A DNA stretch of 64,000 nucleotides, taken from assembly GCA_009760855.2 (NCBI GenBank), contig WPIO01000103.1, forward strand, positions 112,001 to 176,000, written 5' to 3'. Source of the DNA: Cristatella mucedo. Lineage: Eukaryota > Bryozoa > Phylactolaemata > Cristatellidae. The notes under the pieces are model-generated. The model worked only from the letters and a program-made list of their open reading frames with translations, searched no databases and had not been told where the DNA came from. Positions 36,056-48,400 of this stretch are shown piece after piece (position 1 is the first letter of the stretch; the number at the start of each line of letters is the position of its first letter). Both the position numbers and the translations under genes were made by a program.

Positions 36056-36710
36056 AGCCGTAGTGAAACTCGACAGCTAGACTTGCCTGCCGTAAGTCAC
36101 AAATACCACAATGACCACTTCTCACGTACCTGTTCTGGCTAACCATCAAACAAGATAGCGACTTCTAAGTTTGTTCACTCACTTTTAGGTCTAGTTGTTA
36201 TTTTTTGCCAGCTTACCTCTCCGAACTACTTTCCAATCAGGCCGGGCAACGTATCACCAGCTTTTCTGACAAGTTGTTTAGCTGTGCCTCTAGGATGCAT
36301 CGAGTCCTCTGGTGATTGCCCTTACAGTTTCTATCCACCGGGAGTGTTGAGCCTTAATTTTGCAGCTGTCACTTCCTGCATTGACTTACGATTATTTGGG
36401 TGTCTCAGCTAACGATGCACGTGTTCTGTCCAGCTTTCCCTGTGCCACAGTCAAATTGTCCTTTTTTATGTGGGCTTTGCTTGCTCACCTGTGAGTGATT
36501 CTGTGTTTGTTACAAACCACGGATGGGGAGGGAGAGGCCTTACCTACCTGCGGTCTCGAGTGTCATCCCGTATGCTTTTCAATATCTAAGCATGATAGTT
36601 TGCTTATCACTAGCTATTTCTACTGCTTCCTCTGCAGCACATTGAAAGCACCTGTGGATTGAGATTTTACTCTCATCGGGTGCTACACTAAAGGCTATTA
36701 CTTACTACTG
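36056..36710 (+). mobile_element. Divergent LINE 3' fragment
   Basis: C-terminal LINE blocks in broken plus frames (LACRKSQIPQ, PVLANHQTR..., then TYLSELLSNQAGQRITSF) and a 3' end with AAAGCACCTGTGGATTGAGA, a variant of the LINE A stem-loop. It is older than the neighbours. Confidence 0.6.
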
Positions 36711-37244
36711 GTTTTATTATCATACATTATCATACACATACGTCATGCAAGTAATGTCAATCGACCGAGTTTGGCGTGCTGAGTGCAGTGCTCTCCTCGA
36801 GGGCTTGGGCAGACGATGGCCTGCTTGAGCAGAGGCACCGACGCGATTTCATTGCTGCTCGTCCCATCCCAGCGAGCAGTTCGTCATTACGTAGACGCTC
36901 GTGTGCCTACCCTTCCTCCCCCTTCCTCACCTCCCCCTGCCTAGTCCTCGAGCTTCGTGGAGCCGTGGCACCGTGTTCACCTGCACACCTGCCGCATTCG
37001 GCAGCAAAAGGTTTTGGCACCGCTCGCCGTGCCAGGCTGTCGTCCAGCTAGTCGGAAGCGCTCGGTAGCAATTGCTGAGACTCGTCGGCTAGGCTTCCGC
37101 TTTTTGATCACTACGATCGTCGTACGTGCTGTGTGCCCCCTCTCGCTCTGCTGCCGTGGCGGCTGCCGGCCTCACTGAGGCGGCACAGCAGCTACCATCG
37201 GTCGGCTGCAGTTAGCATGGGCACGCTTCAGGCTGCATCTGCAA
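36711..37244. other. GC-rich intronic stretch, nothing recognised
   Basis: Open frames up to 91 residues without family resemblance. Confidence 0.4.
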
Positions 37245-37495
37245 CGACAACTACTCTCCTGCTGCCGACTATGGCACATCCTTTTCAGCGGTCCTGAGCT
37301 GCTACTTCTATGCTGCTCACTACCTCAACTGCTCTCCTGACTCTGCTATGCTTCCCACTTTCTCTTTGTTGCGTGAGACGAAGTCTGTTGGCTACCGAAT
37401 GCGTACCGAAAGCCGCTTAGGCTGTGAGTGCGCTATACAAAACTCTCCTGTGTAACACCCACGTAATCTTTATGACTTTGTGGAGTTACAGACGC
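37245..37495 (+). mobile_element. LINE B 3' end, young-looking
   Basis: C-terminal region and 3' end nearly identical to 31660-31940, ending GTGGAGTTACAGACGCAGAT and a short TGCAT tail. 5'-truncated to about 250 bp. Confidence 0.88.
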
Positions 37496-38129
37496 AGATG
37501 CATTGCATTGCATTTGCCTGCGCTTGCATGCCAGTGCCATCGCTTGTACCCGTGCCCGAGCAGCTGGTTCGAAGTGTGACGTGAGGCGTGCTGACCCGAT
37601 ATATAGTGCAGCTACGGCTCATGCGAGCCACGTGCGATTTCTTTTGCAGGTTCACGTCGAGGAGCTCACTACCTCTTGGGTATAAGCTTCCCCGGTGCAC
37701 CACCCTCTCCCCCCCACACAGCCAGGCATGCTACCTACCTAGTGTCTTCCCCTTCTATTGCCTGGCTCTTGCTGTCATCCGATGCCTGATGAGATTAGCA
37801 GGCGCCGACCAGCCAGCGAGTGCAGGCGTCTGCAGTTGCACTGCCTGGCTTTAGTGGTTGATTTCGCTTTGCACACAGTTTCCGTCCACTCACCTACAGC
37901 TTCCTTGCAGCATGAATTGCCTGCATGCTCGCCTGGATGGCGGCTGAATTTCTTAAAATGAAAAGCGGGATCAACGTAAGAACTAGGTGAAACTCTAGCA
38001 CAGCCACTCAGCAGCTGGATGGCTTTGCCCTCAGAATGGTGCAGTCAGCATCTTCCTGTAGCCTCAGCACGAAAGCTTGTCGTACTTTGTCTAGTTTTTA
38101 GTTCGTAGCATTGCAAAAGCTCAGGCGTG
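37496..38129. other. Nothing recognised
   Basis: No exon or repeat supported. A CAG-bounded segment at 37650-37679 followed by GTATAA has exon-like borders, but it is only 30 nt and without family support. Confidence 0.35.
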
Positions 38130-38590
38130 ATTAGATAAGGCTGTCTTGAGTCCGTCAAAGTCGATGCATTCGTGACTTTGAGTCTGCCCTTGCAGGTCTT
38201 CCTGTCGACATATTAGTAACTTCCGAGTGTACCACCTGCTCCTCTGACTCGGGTCGTGTATCTGTGTCTCTAACCAATCTCAAGTCCTTCTGACACTGTG
38301 CATTCAGTATCTACATATCTAGCGAGTGGGGGTCACTGCTTACGCTTATTGCTTTTATTAAGACATCCATGACACAATGACATATGAAGCAAAGCTAAAA
38401 TCTTTTGTTTCTTCTACCAAATTTGCTTTGTTTACATGGGTATTTCTGTATGTATGTTGTATCATCACTTATCAGTTTATATGCTTCCCCTTTCCATCTT
38501 ATGTAAAGTGCCTTGATAACATTTATTTCTCTGTCAGGGTGCTGCAAATCACCCTACCATTACTACCTTCTGCTGCTCAAGCAGATTCCT
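38130..38590 (+). mobile_element. Old LINE fragment
   Basis: A VDAFVTL-type block at about 38158 recalls the LINE motif AFVTSRLD. A TNLKSF block near 38277 and a weak 3' end GTAAAGTGCCTTGATAAC follow. A related piece (VYAFVTSRV) with the same internal deletion lies at 39205-39275. Confidence 0.5.
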
Positions 38591-38954
38591 CAGTATCATT
38601 ATTATTTGCTACTGCTGCTAGTGTGGCTTGCTACTGCTGCTGCCATTATAGAGCTTCTTCACGTACCGCTCTCCACTGGCTGCTGCCCAGAAATTAGGCA
38701 ACTGATTGGCATGCTGGATGTCTGGGGTATTATTCATGGCAGAAAGATTCATCATTGCTGCAAGTTCCTTGTGTACGCCTCTCTGCTCCTCCCTGCCGCC
38801 GTCTCGCTGACGGCTAATGTTCTCCAAGTGATTAACCTGCTCGCTGGCTTTCGATCGCCGATGTCATTCTGCGAGCACGGATTTATGGCTGCCAACGGTG
38901 AATAGTTTCGAATCAGCATTTGCACTTATTATCTCCCCCCCATCTACTCTGCAG

Positions 38955-39049
38955 ATCGCACAAGCTCTGATCAACCAAGATGATGGCACCTTTCTCGTGA
39001 GGAAAAAGCTGAGCGCAAAGCACGAGGGTGTCCTTTCGCTATCCGTCAA
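38955..39049 (+). CDS. SH2-WW adaptor-like protein, exon 2 (FLVR motif)
   Basis: 95 bp. It encodes IAQALINQDDGTFLVRKKLS, then AKHEGVLSLSV plus two bases of a lysine codon. GTFLVR holds the invariant phosphotyrosine-binding arginine (codon 39000-39002), and LSLSV is the following beta strand. The acceptor is TCTACTCTGCAG and the donor AA|GTGAGT, phase 2. The next exon begins with G, completing AAG, and continues the domain. This is direct sequence evidence for an SH2 domain; the closest animal family is not clear to me. Confidence 0.9.
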
Positions 39050-39825
39050 GTGAGTACTGGGGCGAGATTGCGCGAAGCTGAAGTCCACAGCTCTCACTTT
39101 GCCGTCTGGCTTGTCACGATGGAATCGGTGGCAGCCTTTCACTTCCCAGCAGCAAGCACCAGTGCTCTCGGTCCCTCCCTGCCCTCCTATGATAATAATG
39201 ATAATAATAATAGATAAGGCTCACTGAGCCCGACTAAGTCTATGCATTCGTGACATCGAGAGTGTCCTTGCAGGTACATTTTGAAGGTGCATTATACATT
39301 TATATAGCGACCTCGGAGACCTGAATCTCTTTCTAAGAACTTTACAGATGCTGTATAGAAAGCATTGCAAAATGATTTGTAGTAACATCCGCAAGCAGCA
39401 GGCATAGTGTAAGCAGGTACATGCACACGAAGACCCACACATTCTGTAATCATCAGTGAGTTTCAAGCTTCTTTTTAAATGTCAGAGGACGTTGTGACAT
39501 GCATCGGTAGTGAGTTCCAGGCTTTGGGACCATAGGTACTAAAGACACGGTCTCCAACGGCTATGAGGTTCATACGAGGTATGGCTATATGATTCGAGCC
39601 AGAACCGCAAGTTGTACGATTCTTTGCCTGGTGGGTGAGTAGTTCTGATAGGTAGTCTGGAGCCAGAGAATGAAGAGACGTAAAAGTAAGCGACCGAACA
39701 TTGAAGTCGATGCACTGCTTGATTGGGAGCCAGTGCAGGTCAGGGAGAAGTGGTGCGATGTGGCAACTTTTGACGCACACGACCGACGAGCCTGGCTGCA
39801 GATGCATCGCTTGGTTGCTTTGCAG
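39050..39825 (+). other. SH2 gene intron 2, mostly antisense LINE A'
   Basis: 776 bp, GT-AG (GTGAGT donor; GGTTGCTTTGCAG acceptor). A short old LINE piece (39205-39275) and an antisense LINE A' (39285-39800) fill most of it. Confidence 0.88.
39285..39800 (-). mobile_element. LINE A' in SH2 intron 2, ending about 25 bp from the acceptor
   Basis: Minus frame 39475-39870 gives CHIAPLLPDLHWLPIKQCID, then LAPDYLSELLTHQAK and WNSLPMHVTTSSD. The 3' end lies at 39285-39440. The LINE similarity stops near 39800, shortly before the exon. The same junction is seen at 16.89 kb. Confidence 0.85.
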
Positions 39826-40585
39826 GTTTCTCGTGCCCGGCGCCAAAACGGACATTTGGCATCTCAACATCGTCTGCGATGCCGAAAAAGTCTATCTGTC
39901 GCACGACCCGTCACTGCGCTTCGACTCGTTTGCCTCGCTCGTGCGCTACTACAGGCGCCACTCCATCGCCGTGGCCGGCGGCTCGTCGCCGGGTATCTAC
40001 CTTCGAAGCCACCTGTCGGCAGCAGCAGCTGCTTCACAGCAGCGGCTGCTGCTGGAGAGCAAGCAGCAGCAGCAGCTGCCTCCACACCGCCCGCCCGTGC
40101 CGCAGCCTCGAACCAAGGCGCCGCGCGACGGCCGGGAGCTCAGCCGGCGCCAGGCGTCCATCGTCCTCCGACGGCACATGAGCCGGATGCACGCTATCGG
40201 AGGCCTTCATCGAGATGCGTGCCCGCTGGTGGCGGCGGCGGCAGCTGCTTCGGCAGCAGCCGATGACTACCGAGCCGAGCCGTTGCTTGTGCCCCCGCGG
40301 GGAGGAGAGAGCGACGGCAACGAGGATGAGTGCGTGGGTGGAGCGGCGGAGCGCTGTGAGTGCGGCATCAGCTTCGAGGACGCACAGCTGCCAAGCGGCT
40401 GGACGATGCACCTGAGCCACGAGCCCGACACACGTGGCTTCCTGTTCTTCAAGGATCCGTCGGGCGTGGCCACGTGGACGCTTCCGGCATGCGTCGTTGA
40501 CCAGATGAGCGAGATCGAGGAGAGGCAGCTGCTGCGTCGCCTGGCCGCCACCTCGCCATCCGGCTTATGCGGCCAGCTGCCCTAG
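39826..40585 (+). CDS. SH2-WW adaptor-like protein, terminal exon
   Basis: 760 bp, from a phase-2 acceptor to a TAG. It completes the SH2 domain: TDIWHLNIVCDAEKVYLS (beta-D histidine in WHLNI), then FDSFASLVRYYRRHSIAV (the alpha-B helix and the end). A disordered stretch follows, rich in Ala and Gln with a Pro-rich HRPPVPQPR that could bind SH3 or WW domains. Near the C-terminus LPSGW, GFLFFKDPSG and TWTLP form a WW-like domain with its two tryptophans (residues about 262 and 287 of the joined protein) and a terminal proline. A pair of cysteines (CECG) precedes it. The likely role is a phosphotyrosine adaptor; partners are unknown. No symbol is given because I cannot match this architecture to a named gene. 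Confidence 0.85.
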
Positions 40586-41821
40586 TGGTGCATGCGTTTG
40601 TGCTCTCATCTTCTTGCGTCAGCCCCATGCGTGGCCGTCGCTGCCCGGCTCCCCTGTGCTTGCCGGCACCCTCCCAGCACACGCACACACACACACCGAC
40701 TGCAAGGTCCACCGCGAAGCACAATCACGTGCTGTTTATGTTTGCTGAGCCTCGATGAGCAGTTCCTTTGTTCTTGGCAAGGCTCGGGTCAGGGTCCGTC
40801 CCCCCCCCCCAGTTCCTGGCAAGTGCCCCGTCGGTCGTGAACCGAGACTGATCGGCTGCCTTTGCAGCCGTCAACGATATCATTGTCGGCTATTTGTGAC
40901 GAACTATCTTTTCAGTAGGCAGAGCAGCTCTCAGAGAGCTACGAGTAGAGCGAGGCATCAGATGGCTTGCTCTGCTACTGCTGCTGTCGGTACTCAGCCA
41001 CTTGGCCACTGCCTCGTATGCTCAGGGCATTGCTTCAGGCAAAGTTCGTGGATTGGTACCACCGTTGTTGGTCTGTGACAAGCGCCTGATCGATTTTGGA
41101 GGTTTTTGGTGTAAGATTATGGCCTATAATGCTATAATCGGTCACCTTAGGGTCTAGCTTTTAGCTTTGCTTGTGCAGTCTGACGAAAGTGCTGCCGATC
41201 AGACATGAAAGAAGCTGAGCTCATTTTGAGCGACAATTTTTATAGTTTTGCTTACCAGTAATCTGTACATATGCTTTCTTTTTAAGTTATATGCCTTAGA
41301 TGTTGTTATATGTCACATGCAAATATGATTTGACATTAGAGTTCTTGCATAATGCCTCCTTGGCCTACGTGTTGCTCTTGTGCTTTAGTGAGTATACATT
41401 ATTTGGCTTTTCTTGTTTAACTGCATCCGACCATGAGAGGGGAGGGGGATTCCAATGGAAGTCTCTCTATATAAGGCTGCAAGCATCGCTTTGACCAACA
41501 GTTAGTACTCGGACTAGTCTTCATAGCGAAAAGTTCTGCCAGGTTTCATAATGACTTTTTAATGTTCTTATTAAGCTTGTTCTGGCAGACATCTAGAACT
41601 ATTCCTCCTTGTCAGGCCAACATGGTCTCGGATTGATTCCAGACTCAACTGGCAATACTCACTTGAATACTTGAATACGGAGTGAAGGCCTTCACTGAAA
41701 TATCTGCTATGAGCTGCAAAACTGGCTTTTCTTATACCTGCGGACATTGTACTAACTTCCACTGTCTACAACCGAATTGTATATCGTATGTTCGATGCTT
41801 TGCACAGTTATAACAATTATG
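40586..41821 (+). other. SH2 gene 3' flank / presumed 3' UTR
   Basis: No gene or repeat family was recognised. A short CA run (about 40680-40697) and a C10 run (40801) occur. Composition becomes AT-rich after about 41050. Confidence 0.45.
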
Positions 41822-41930
41822 ATAGTAATACATTTGTATAGCGCCCTGAAGAGAACTTATTCTCTTTCCATGCACTTAACAGATGTTGTGTAGAAAGCAT
41901 TACCAAACGATTGGGAATTATGTTGAAAAC
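41822..41930 (-). mobile_element. LINE A' 3' end, short
   Basis: The plus strand reads CATTTGTATAGCGCCCTGAA, then CTCTTTCCATGCACTTAAC and AGAAAGCATTACCAAACGAT, matching 13210 and 39290. Confidence 0.75.
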
Positions 41931-43599
41931 AATCCTTTTTCTGATTTGCCGTTGAGTTGATGTTCGTAAGGATTCATACACCGAATCCATACCGAAAGCT
42001 ATTTCAAGCATTTCACTTGATTTGAGCTGAGTTGCTGATACACAACTTTTGTGTTTGTTCACGCCGGTTTTGAAATATTCAGTAATATGTTAGCACTTTG
42101 CTTTAGCATATATCCGAACCTTTCACCGTCTTACGTAAATTTCAGTACGACGTATCTCCTGCTGACAAAGCTTGGAAGTTATTTTGTATATGCCAATAAT
42201 GTTGCAGATTATCTACTGAAGTTTTGCAAATTGTATCGGTCTGCACAGACATAATGATTAGTGGTGGGTAACCAAGCATGATCTGACAGCCAGGAATTTT
42301 TTTGAGGGTCTGCTTACTGCGGTTTACAATGAATTTACATGCTATTTGCAGTCCTCTCAATTGCTTGCAGAGGCAGTGCGAATGACCGCCTTTTGCGGTC
42401 TCCAATACTTTAAAAGCACTACCTCTTTTCCTCGAAATTCGTCTACACAGCCCGGCGAATGGTATGCTATAGCACACCACCCCTATTCCAAGGCAGTCCT
42501 AAGCGGTGCAAGACGCCCTCTACTTTCTTAGATGCAGCTGACATTCTCCGAGTGTAAAGCTACGAAAGAGTACAACTGACCCGAAGCAAGTCAAAGTTAT
42601 GAACTAGAAAAGGAATAATATACTAAGCCGAAATTATGTGCGTCTAATCCACGACAAGCTGCCTTAATTAACTTAGTTAGCCCTTATTTTTTAGCACATC
42701 AGTGGGCTGCCGCTCTCAGCCAATAAAGTATTACACACACAAAAACACAAATGTACACGAGACACTGCTATCCTTATATAGAAATGGCTGCGTGCTAAAC
42801 GGGATTAGCTAGATTGTGACTGATATTCATTATTCAGAGTTTCCTATTGTCAAAGGCAAAGAACCGACTATGTGACAATCTATCGCCATCAACCCCTATT
42901 ATAAGCTGAGTTTTCTAGGTAGTTTGTCCATCATAGTTACGTAACGTTTGCACTGGATCATTACAATATAATCACAATTGCTTACCGCTTGCTGTGTATT
43001 ACATATGAATACGTTTTTACACTATAGACTATTTCATAACGCCATTTGCGGAAACTTCTCAGCGCCGTCATCCTGAAAATGCTCGCCCTGCGAATATTTA
43101 GCCAGAAAGATGGATTCCCTTTGTTACTGGCTGAGCTGAGTTTTGAGCACTTATGTGCTGAAGTAGCTGATGGCTCTGCAAAAATTTGTAATTTGAAATA
43201 CATAATCTGATGAAATTACAGGAATTGAGGTGTTTACCCAAGTGAATATTATGCATCTTGTGAATCGGTATTGTACCAAACTTGCGAGAATTCAGAATGA
43301 TCTCTCATTTCGAAGAGCTCGCTGTGTGGCTGAGCATCGTCTGACAGAATTTGAACTTCGATTGTAGATTGTACCCTGAATGCAGAGGTATATCAATGTC
43401 GGAAGCAAAAGTCAGCAATATCTACCGTAATTGTCATAACTGACCAGCAGTGCGCTCAGAGCCATTATACCATAACATTTCAACATCCTTCTGGAGCGAG
43501 TTTCAGGCTGTGGGAACCTTCGAACTAATGGCACTGTCATCAAAGAATTTGTGGTTAGTTCAAGGCGAAGCTGGACGACTATTTTTAATGTAATGCTTG
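41931..43599. other. Nothing recognised between the convergent genes
   Basis: AT-rich. The longest frame (42142-42480, minus, 112 residues) shows no family resemblance. Part of 43430-43590 resembles decayed LINE C-terminal sequence, too weak to call. Confidence 0.45.
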
Positions 43600-43735
43600 T
43601 TGTCATTGAGCATGCTACCACTAACTATTCGATCGTGCTTCATGTGCAGCAAGTTCGACGTGCCTAGAAAGAGATTGAGTTTTCTGGGGGGGCTATAACA
43701 AATGTGTTATTATTGTTATTATTATCATTACAGCT
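43600..43735 (+). mobile_element. LINE A 3' end
   Basis: 3' UTR (GAGCATGCTACCACTAACTA), stem-loop variant and ATT tail in plus orientation, directly abutting a minus-strand LINE A. Confidence 0.8.
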
Positions 43736-45070
43736 TGAGTCAGACGAGCCTGTGGTACGAGGCCACGTCAATTTAAAGAGTAGCTCAGATAGGTGGACTG
43801 AGACAACAGAATTGAGGGACGCGAGAGTCGGTGACTAAACCTTGAAATCGATTCACCGCTTAACTGGGAGCCAGTGAAAATCAGCTAGAAGTGGTGTGAT
43901 GTGACAACTGCGACGCTCACGACAGACAATAATAGTTGCAGAGTTTTGCACCAACTGTAAGCACCTGATAGCACGAGCAGGGAGACCAGAAAGTAGTGAT
44001 TTACAGAAGTCAAGACGGGATGTCACAAATCCATGAATAAAAAGAGCATAAAATGTGAAAAGAGTAGATCAAGCAGAAATCCTCGGGATACCATAAAGTT
44101 AAGAGGCTTCTCTTTTGATTTTTGCATGCTAACGGATTAGGGAGATTGAGTGGAAGCTGCCTAGCTTCTCCTGGTCTGCTGTTACCTTATTGATTATTGG
44201 TGCAACCACAGCCTTTTCGACAGGAGCAAGGACAAGACCTGATGCTAAGGACATATTAACAATATTAGTAGTAATGCATGGCAGCAGCAGATTCAGGCGT
44301 CTTAATAATAATAATAATAGCAGTAGTAATGCGCTTGATAAAGCGCCCTCAGAGAACTCAATCTCTTTCTAGGCGCTTTACATATGCTGCAAAGGAAACA
44401 CGATCGAAAGGTGAGTGGTATCATACTTGATAAACAGCATGAATATCATGGTTAGGGGTGACATGCACAGGATCAGCATGCAAATGTGGTTAGTGGCAGC
44501 ATGCACAGTGTCAGCACGCATAAGCACATAAAGGTCAAATCACAGAAACCCACTAAATGCTGTCATAAATAGGTGCGTTTTTAATTTTTTTTTAAGATCT
44601 AGTCAAGTCAGGGGTTGCCGTGACGGAAGTGGGGAGGGAGTTCCAGGCTTTGGGAGCATACAAACTAAATGCACGATCTCCAGGATTTGAGGTTTGCATG
44701 AGGTATTTGTAATCAGTTAGTTTCTGAAAAGCGGGTGGTGGAATGAATGGTCTGGTGGGGGAGTAGATCTGATTGGTAGGCTGGAGCCAAAGAATGAAGG
44801 GACCTAAAAGTGAGCGACCAAACCTTGAAGTTGATGCATTGCTTGACTGAAAGCTAGTGCAGAAAGGCGAGAAATTATTAAATGTGGTCAAGTCAGTGGA
44901 TGTCGTGACGCAAGTCTATCGTAAAAGTAGAATAGTGAGGATAGGATTTGGAATACTAGTAGTCTTCTTTGACTGAGCAATGAACTTCAAGACGAGGTCA
45001 CTAGTTGCAGGATTAAATGTGGACAGTGAGGTGCTGCCAAGAATTAATGGAGAAAAGTCCAGTGGAGCTG
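43736..45070 (-). mobile_element. LINE A, old, with a younger LINE A nested
   Basis: Minus-strand pieces: RT C-terminus at 43736-44050, RT start near 44180-44300 (ITNIVNMSLASGLVLAPVEK-like on minus) and a further piece at 44931-45070. A separate 3' end (tail, stem-loop, 3' UTR and C-terminus) occupies 44301-44930 in the same orientation. Confidence 0.75.
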
Positions 45071-45084
45071 CAACTGTGAGAAAA

Positions 45085-45126
45085 AAGAGAGAGAGAGAGA
45101 GAGGAAGGGAGAGAGAAAGAGAGATA

Positions 45127-45177
<51 letters not shown>
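45085..45177 (+). repeat. (GA)n microsatellite
   Basis: About 90 bp of GA with a few interruptions. 45178-45414 shows nothing certain. Confidence 0.95.
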
Positions 45178-45179
<2 letters not shown>

Positions 45180-45414
45180 AGGAGTCCAGTAGCAGTGAAG
45201 TTGCCTTAGGAATTGACTCGAACTTATCTATCTTGCTGACAGAGCTTGCTATCCCTAATCAAGATGTCACAGGAAATAATGTTGCATGGGTGCAAGTCAT
45301 AGTTTGAACTTAGTGCAAACTTATTAAATTCGGGTAGCCTATAGCAGGGCACGAGAAGGCGGAGATTATCATTTTAGACGAGAACATACAAATGGCTACT
45401 TACAACGTGCAGGT

Positions 45415-48400
45415 GTAATGTATCTCCGTCTGTAACTCCACAATGCCATAATACCTATGTGGGTGTTAAGCAGGAGAGTTTTGTATAGCGCACTCACGCT
45501 TACCGCCTAAGCTACTTTCGCTACGCATTCGGTAGCCAATGTACTTCATCTCACACAAGAACGCGCAAACGTGAGAGGCATAGCTGAGTCAGGAGAGCTG
45601 TTGAGGTAGTGAATAGCATGGAAGTAGCAGCTCAAGACGTCTGGAAAGGATGTGCCATAATCAGCAGCTGGAGAGTAGTTGTCATTGCATGGGAATCGTG
45701 GAAGTGAGTTTTACAGTCTAGGACTTTTGGAGCAAAAGCTTCTGTCACCAACGGTCTTTAAGCAGAGGAATGGCACAGCTAATTTATTATTTGCACCGGA
45801 TACGAGGGCAAGACGAAGCTGAAACTGGTGAAGTAGTTCCGCTAGTCCTGAAGGAGCCAAACCCTGGCGGGCCGTATGAGTCAGCGTAAGAACTTTGCTC
45901 TGTATCCGATGATCAACCAGCAGCCATTTTAGCTTTTTCAGTAAAGGAGACACACGGTCAAATTTCTGTAATTTTTAAACTAGCCTTGAGGCCATATTCA
46001 AAGCCAGCTTCAGTGGCTTTTTACAGTAGCCCAGCAAAAACGGAAATGGCAATAATCTAACCGAGACAGAAATAAGGAGCTAATTAAATTCTTTGCAAGC
46101 CACCGTGGAAGACAGTTACTAATATAAAGTAGGGATCGAAAGTGATGGCTAGCTGTGGAAGCAGTCTTCTTAACAAATTTTTCAACATGTAGGCAGCTGT
46201 CAAAGACGATACCTAAATTCCGAGCACATTGTGATGGTTAGTCGACCGAATTTATTGCAAGAGCAAATCCTTTTAGTCCAGCCCCACGCTTGGGGTGTCC
46301 TACGAGCATCATTTCCGTTTTATTGTCACTTATAGGAAATTCTCCGACATCACCGATCAAATGTCTGTAAGGCAGCATTCAGTTTATCAGTCACTGCAGT
46401 AGATTCCGATGGTTTGAATGACAAATGCAGCTGAGTATCGTCAACGTAAAAGTAACATCCTATTCCATGGGCCTGAATCAGTTTTTCCCAGAGGTTCGGT
46501 ATAAATGGAGAACAGGAGCGGACCGAGGACGGACCCTTGAGGGACTCCACAGGTGACCAGTCTGGTGGACGATGCTTGCCCCCACCCCACACAACACAAC
46601 CGGAACGAACGCGACCGGACGAGTACGATTTAAACTACGAAAGTGCCTCGTCTGTCAGACACCGATCGCTGTCCTCAATCGTTCGAGTAGAACATCGTGA
46701 TCAATGATGTCGAAATCAGCCGATAGATCCAGCAGCGCCAAGGCAGTAGCATTGCCGCCATCGCTGCTGCAGCTGCACAGGATGTCACAGGATGTTGATT
46801 GGAGAAGAGTAGCTTTAGTGGAGTGAAGCTGCCTCTTGAACTCCGATCGAAACTTTTCTGAAATTTCACTCTTTTTAACGTGTGCTGCTAGCTGCTTAGA
46901 CAATTTTTTCAAGATGCTTTTACAAAAAAAGGAACAAGGGAACTCCGATTGAAACTTTTCTGAAATGCTATCCTTTTCAGAGTGTGCTGCAAGCTGCTTA
47001 CAAGATTTTTTCAAGATTCTTTGACAAAAACGAAGAAGGGAAACTGGGCGATAGCTTTCAAGCATCTCTGTATCTAATCCAGGCTTTTAGGTAAATGGTC
47101 TACTTGAAGAACTTGGGTACAACCTCTTTTTCCAGAGAAGCATTGGAAATCTTGATTATGGCTTAGCTAACTTTGTCTGCCAATGAACACCACAGAGATG
47201 ATGGTATAGGGTCTTCAGGAGATGAGCTCTTTTTTACTAGACCTTATTAAGGTAGCCACATCAGATTGATTAACCTCAAAAGATCTCTCAAGGACGGTAA
47301 TAGGTTTCGATTCAGCAACTGCTTTAGTCGCAGGGGGCCTTTATTGAGGCTGGAATGAGAACAACTGATTCAGTAACGAAGGCCGAACACTTTTCGGCCA
47401 AGTCGTTAATATCTGAGGAGTTAGACCTTTCAGTATTGACCAGCAAGTTGTTTACTATCTTACATCTCTTTTGGGTTAGACTGGCAGGACTTTAGTTTTC
47501 TAGTGAAAAAAGAAGGCCTGACTATTCTATGCTTCTGTAGACTTGAAGGAAGTGTTTAAATTTATTAGATCAGACCCAAACGTTTTAAAATGACCTGCGC
47601 TTAACACATCTTTTGAAGCCTTTGTAAACTGAAAAGAATCTCCATGGCTGTACACGGACAGAATGTACGGTAGCATGATTTCCAAGAGCACTGTTAAGTG
47701 TCATGTTCATTGCGTCAGTGAAAGTATCGAGGCTGTCGGTCGAGTCTGGATGCAGATCAATTAGACCTGCCTCACAGATTTCAAAACTTGGTCTTGGTCA
47801 ATGCTTTTTGTTACGTCACTGGACAAACTCGACATTACCTTGTATGTACAACGGAGCAGGAACAGTAAACGAGACCGAAAAAGGATCTGAGAGGGTCAGA
47901 AGGCTCACAACAGAAGGCTCACAACAAGGTCAGTGGGGCAGACATCCTTGGTGATAGCAGATCCAGGATAAAGCCACCGATGTGAGTGATATGATTAACG
48001 TGTTTGACCAAACCAAAGTTCTCCAGACAGTCAAGAAATGTGGGGACCTGGCTAATGCTATGGTTGTTGGCCTTAATTTGGAAGTCTCCTAAAGTCAGTA
48101 ACGGCCGGTCGCACACAAACATTTTAGTGAGTAACTCCGAAAACTTCTTTATAAACAAGTTTAGACAGCCGAAAGGTCGGTATATTACAACAGCGAGAGG
48201 CAATGTCTTTGATGAGGACCTGATTGCAACTGATTCAAACTAAGGCCCATGGGAAAAACCGCTCGTCTTATGACCAAACGACCCACGAATAAAAATAGTA
48301 ACCCTGCCCCATCCTTGCCAGATCGCATGGTCTGAAAGAATGAGAACCTGGGTGGATGGTCTGAGATGCAAAGCTAACAGAGCAGAGCGCCATCTACGTT

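Noticed and set aside
38131-39275. A 65-bp direct repeat flanking SH2 exon 2 (38131 and 39211) as a sign of exon duplication
   Set aside because: Both pieces translate to a decayed LINE block (AFVTxxx), so they are two fragments of one LINE subfamily.
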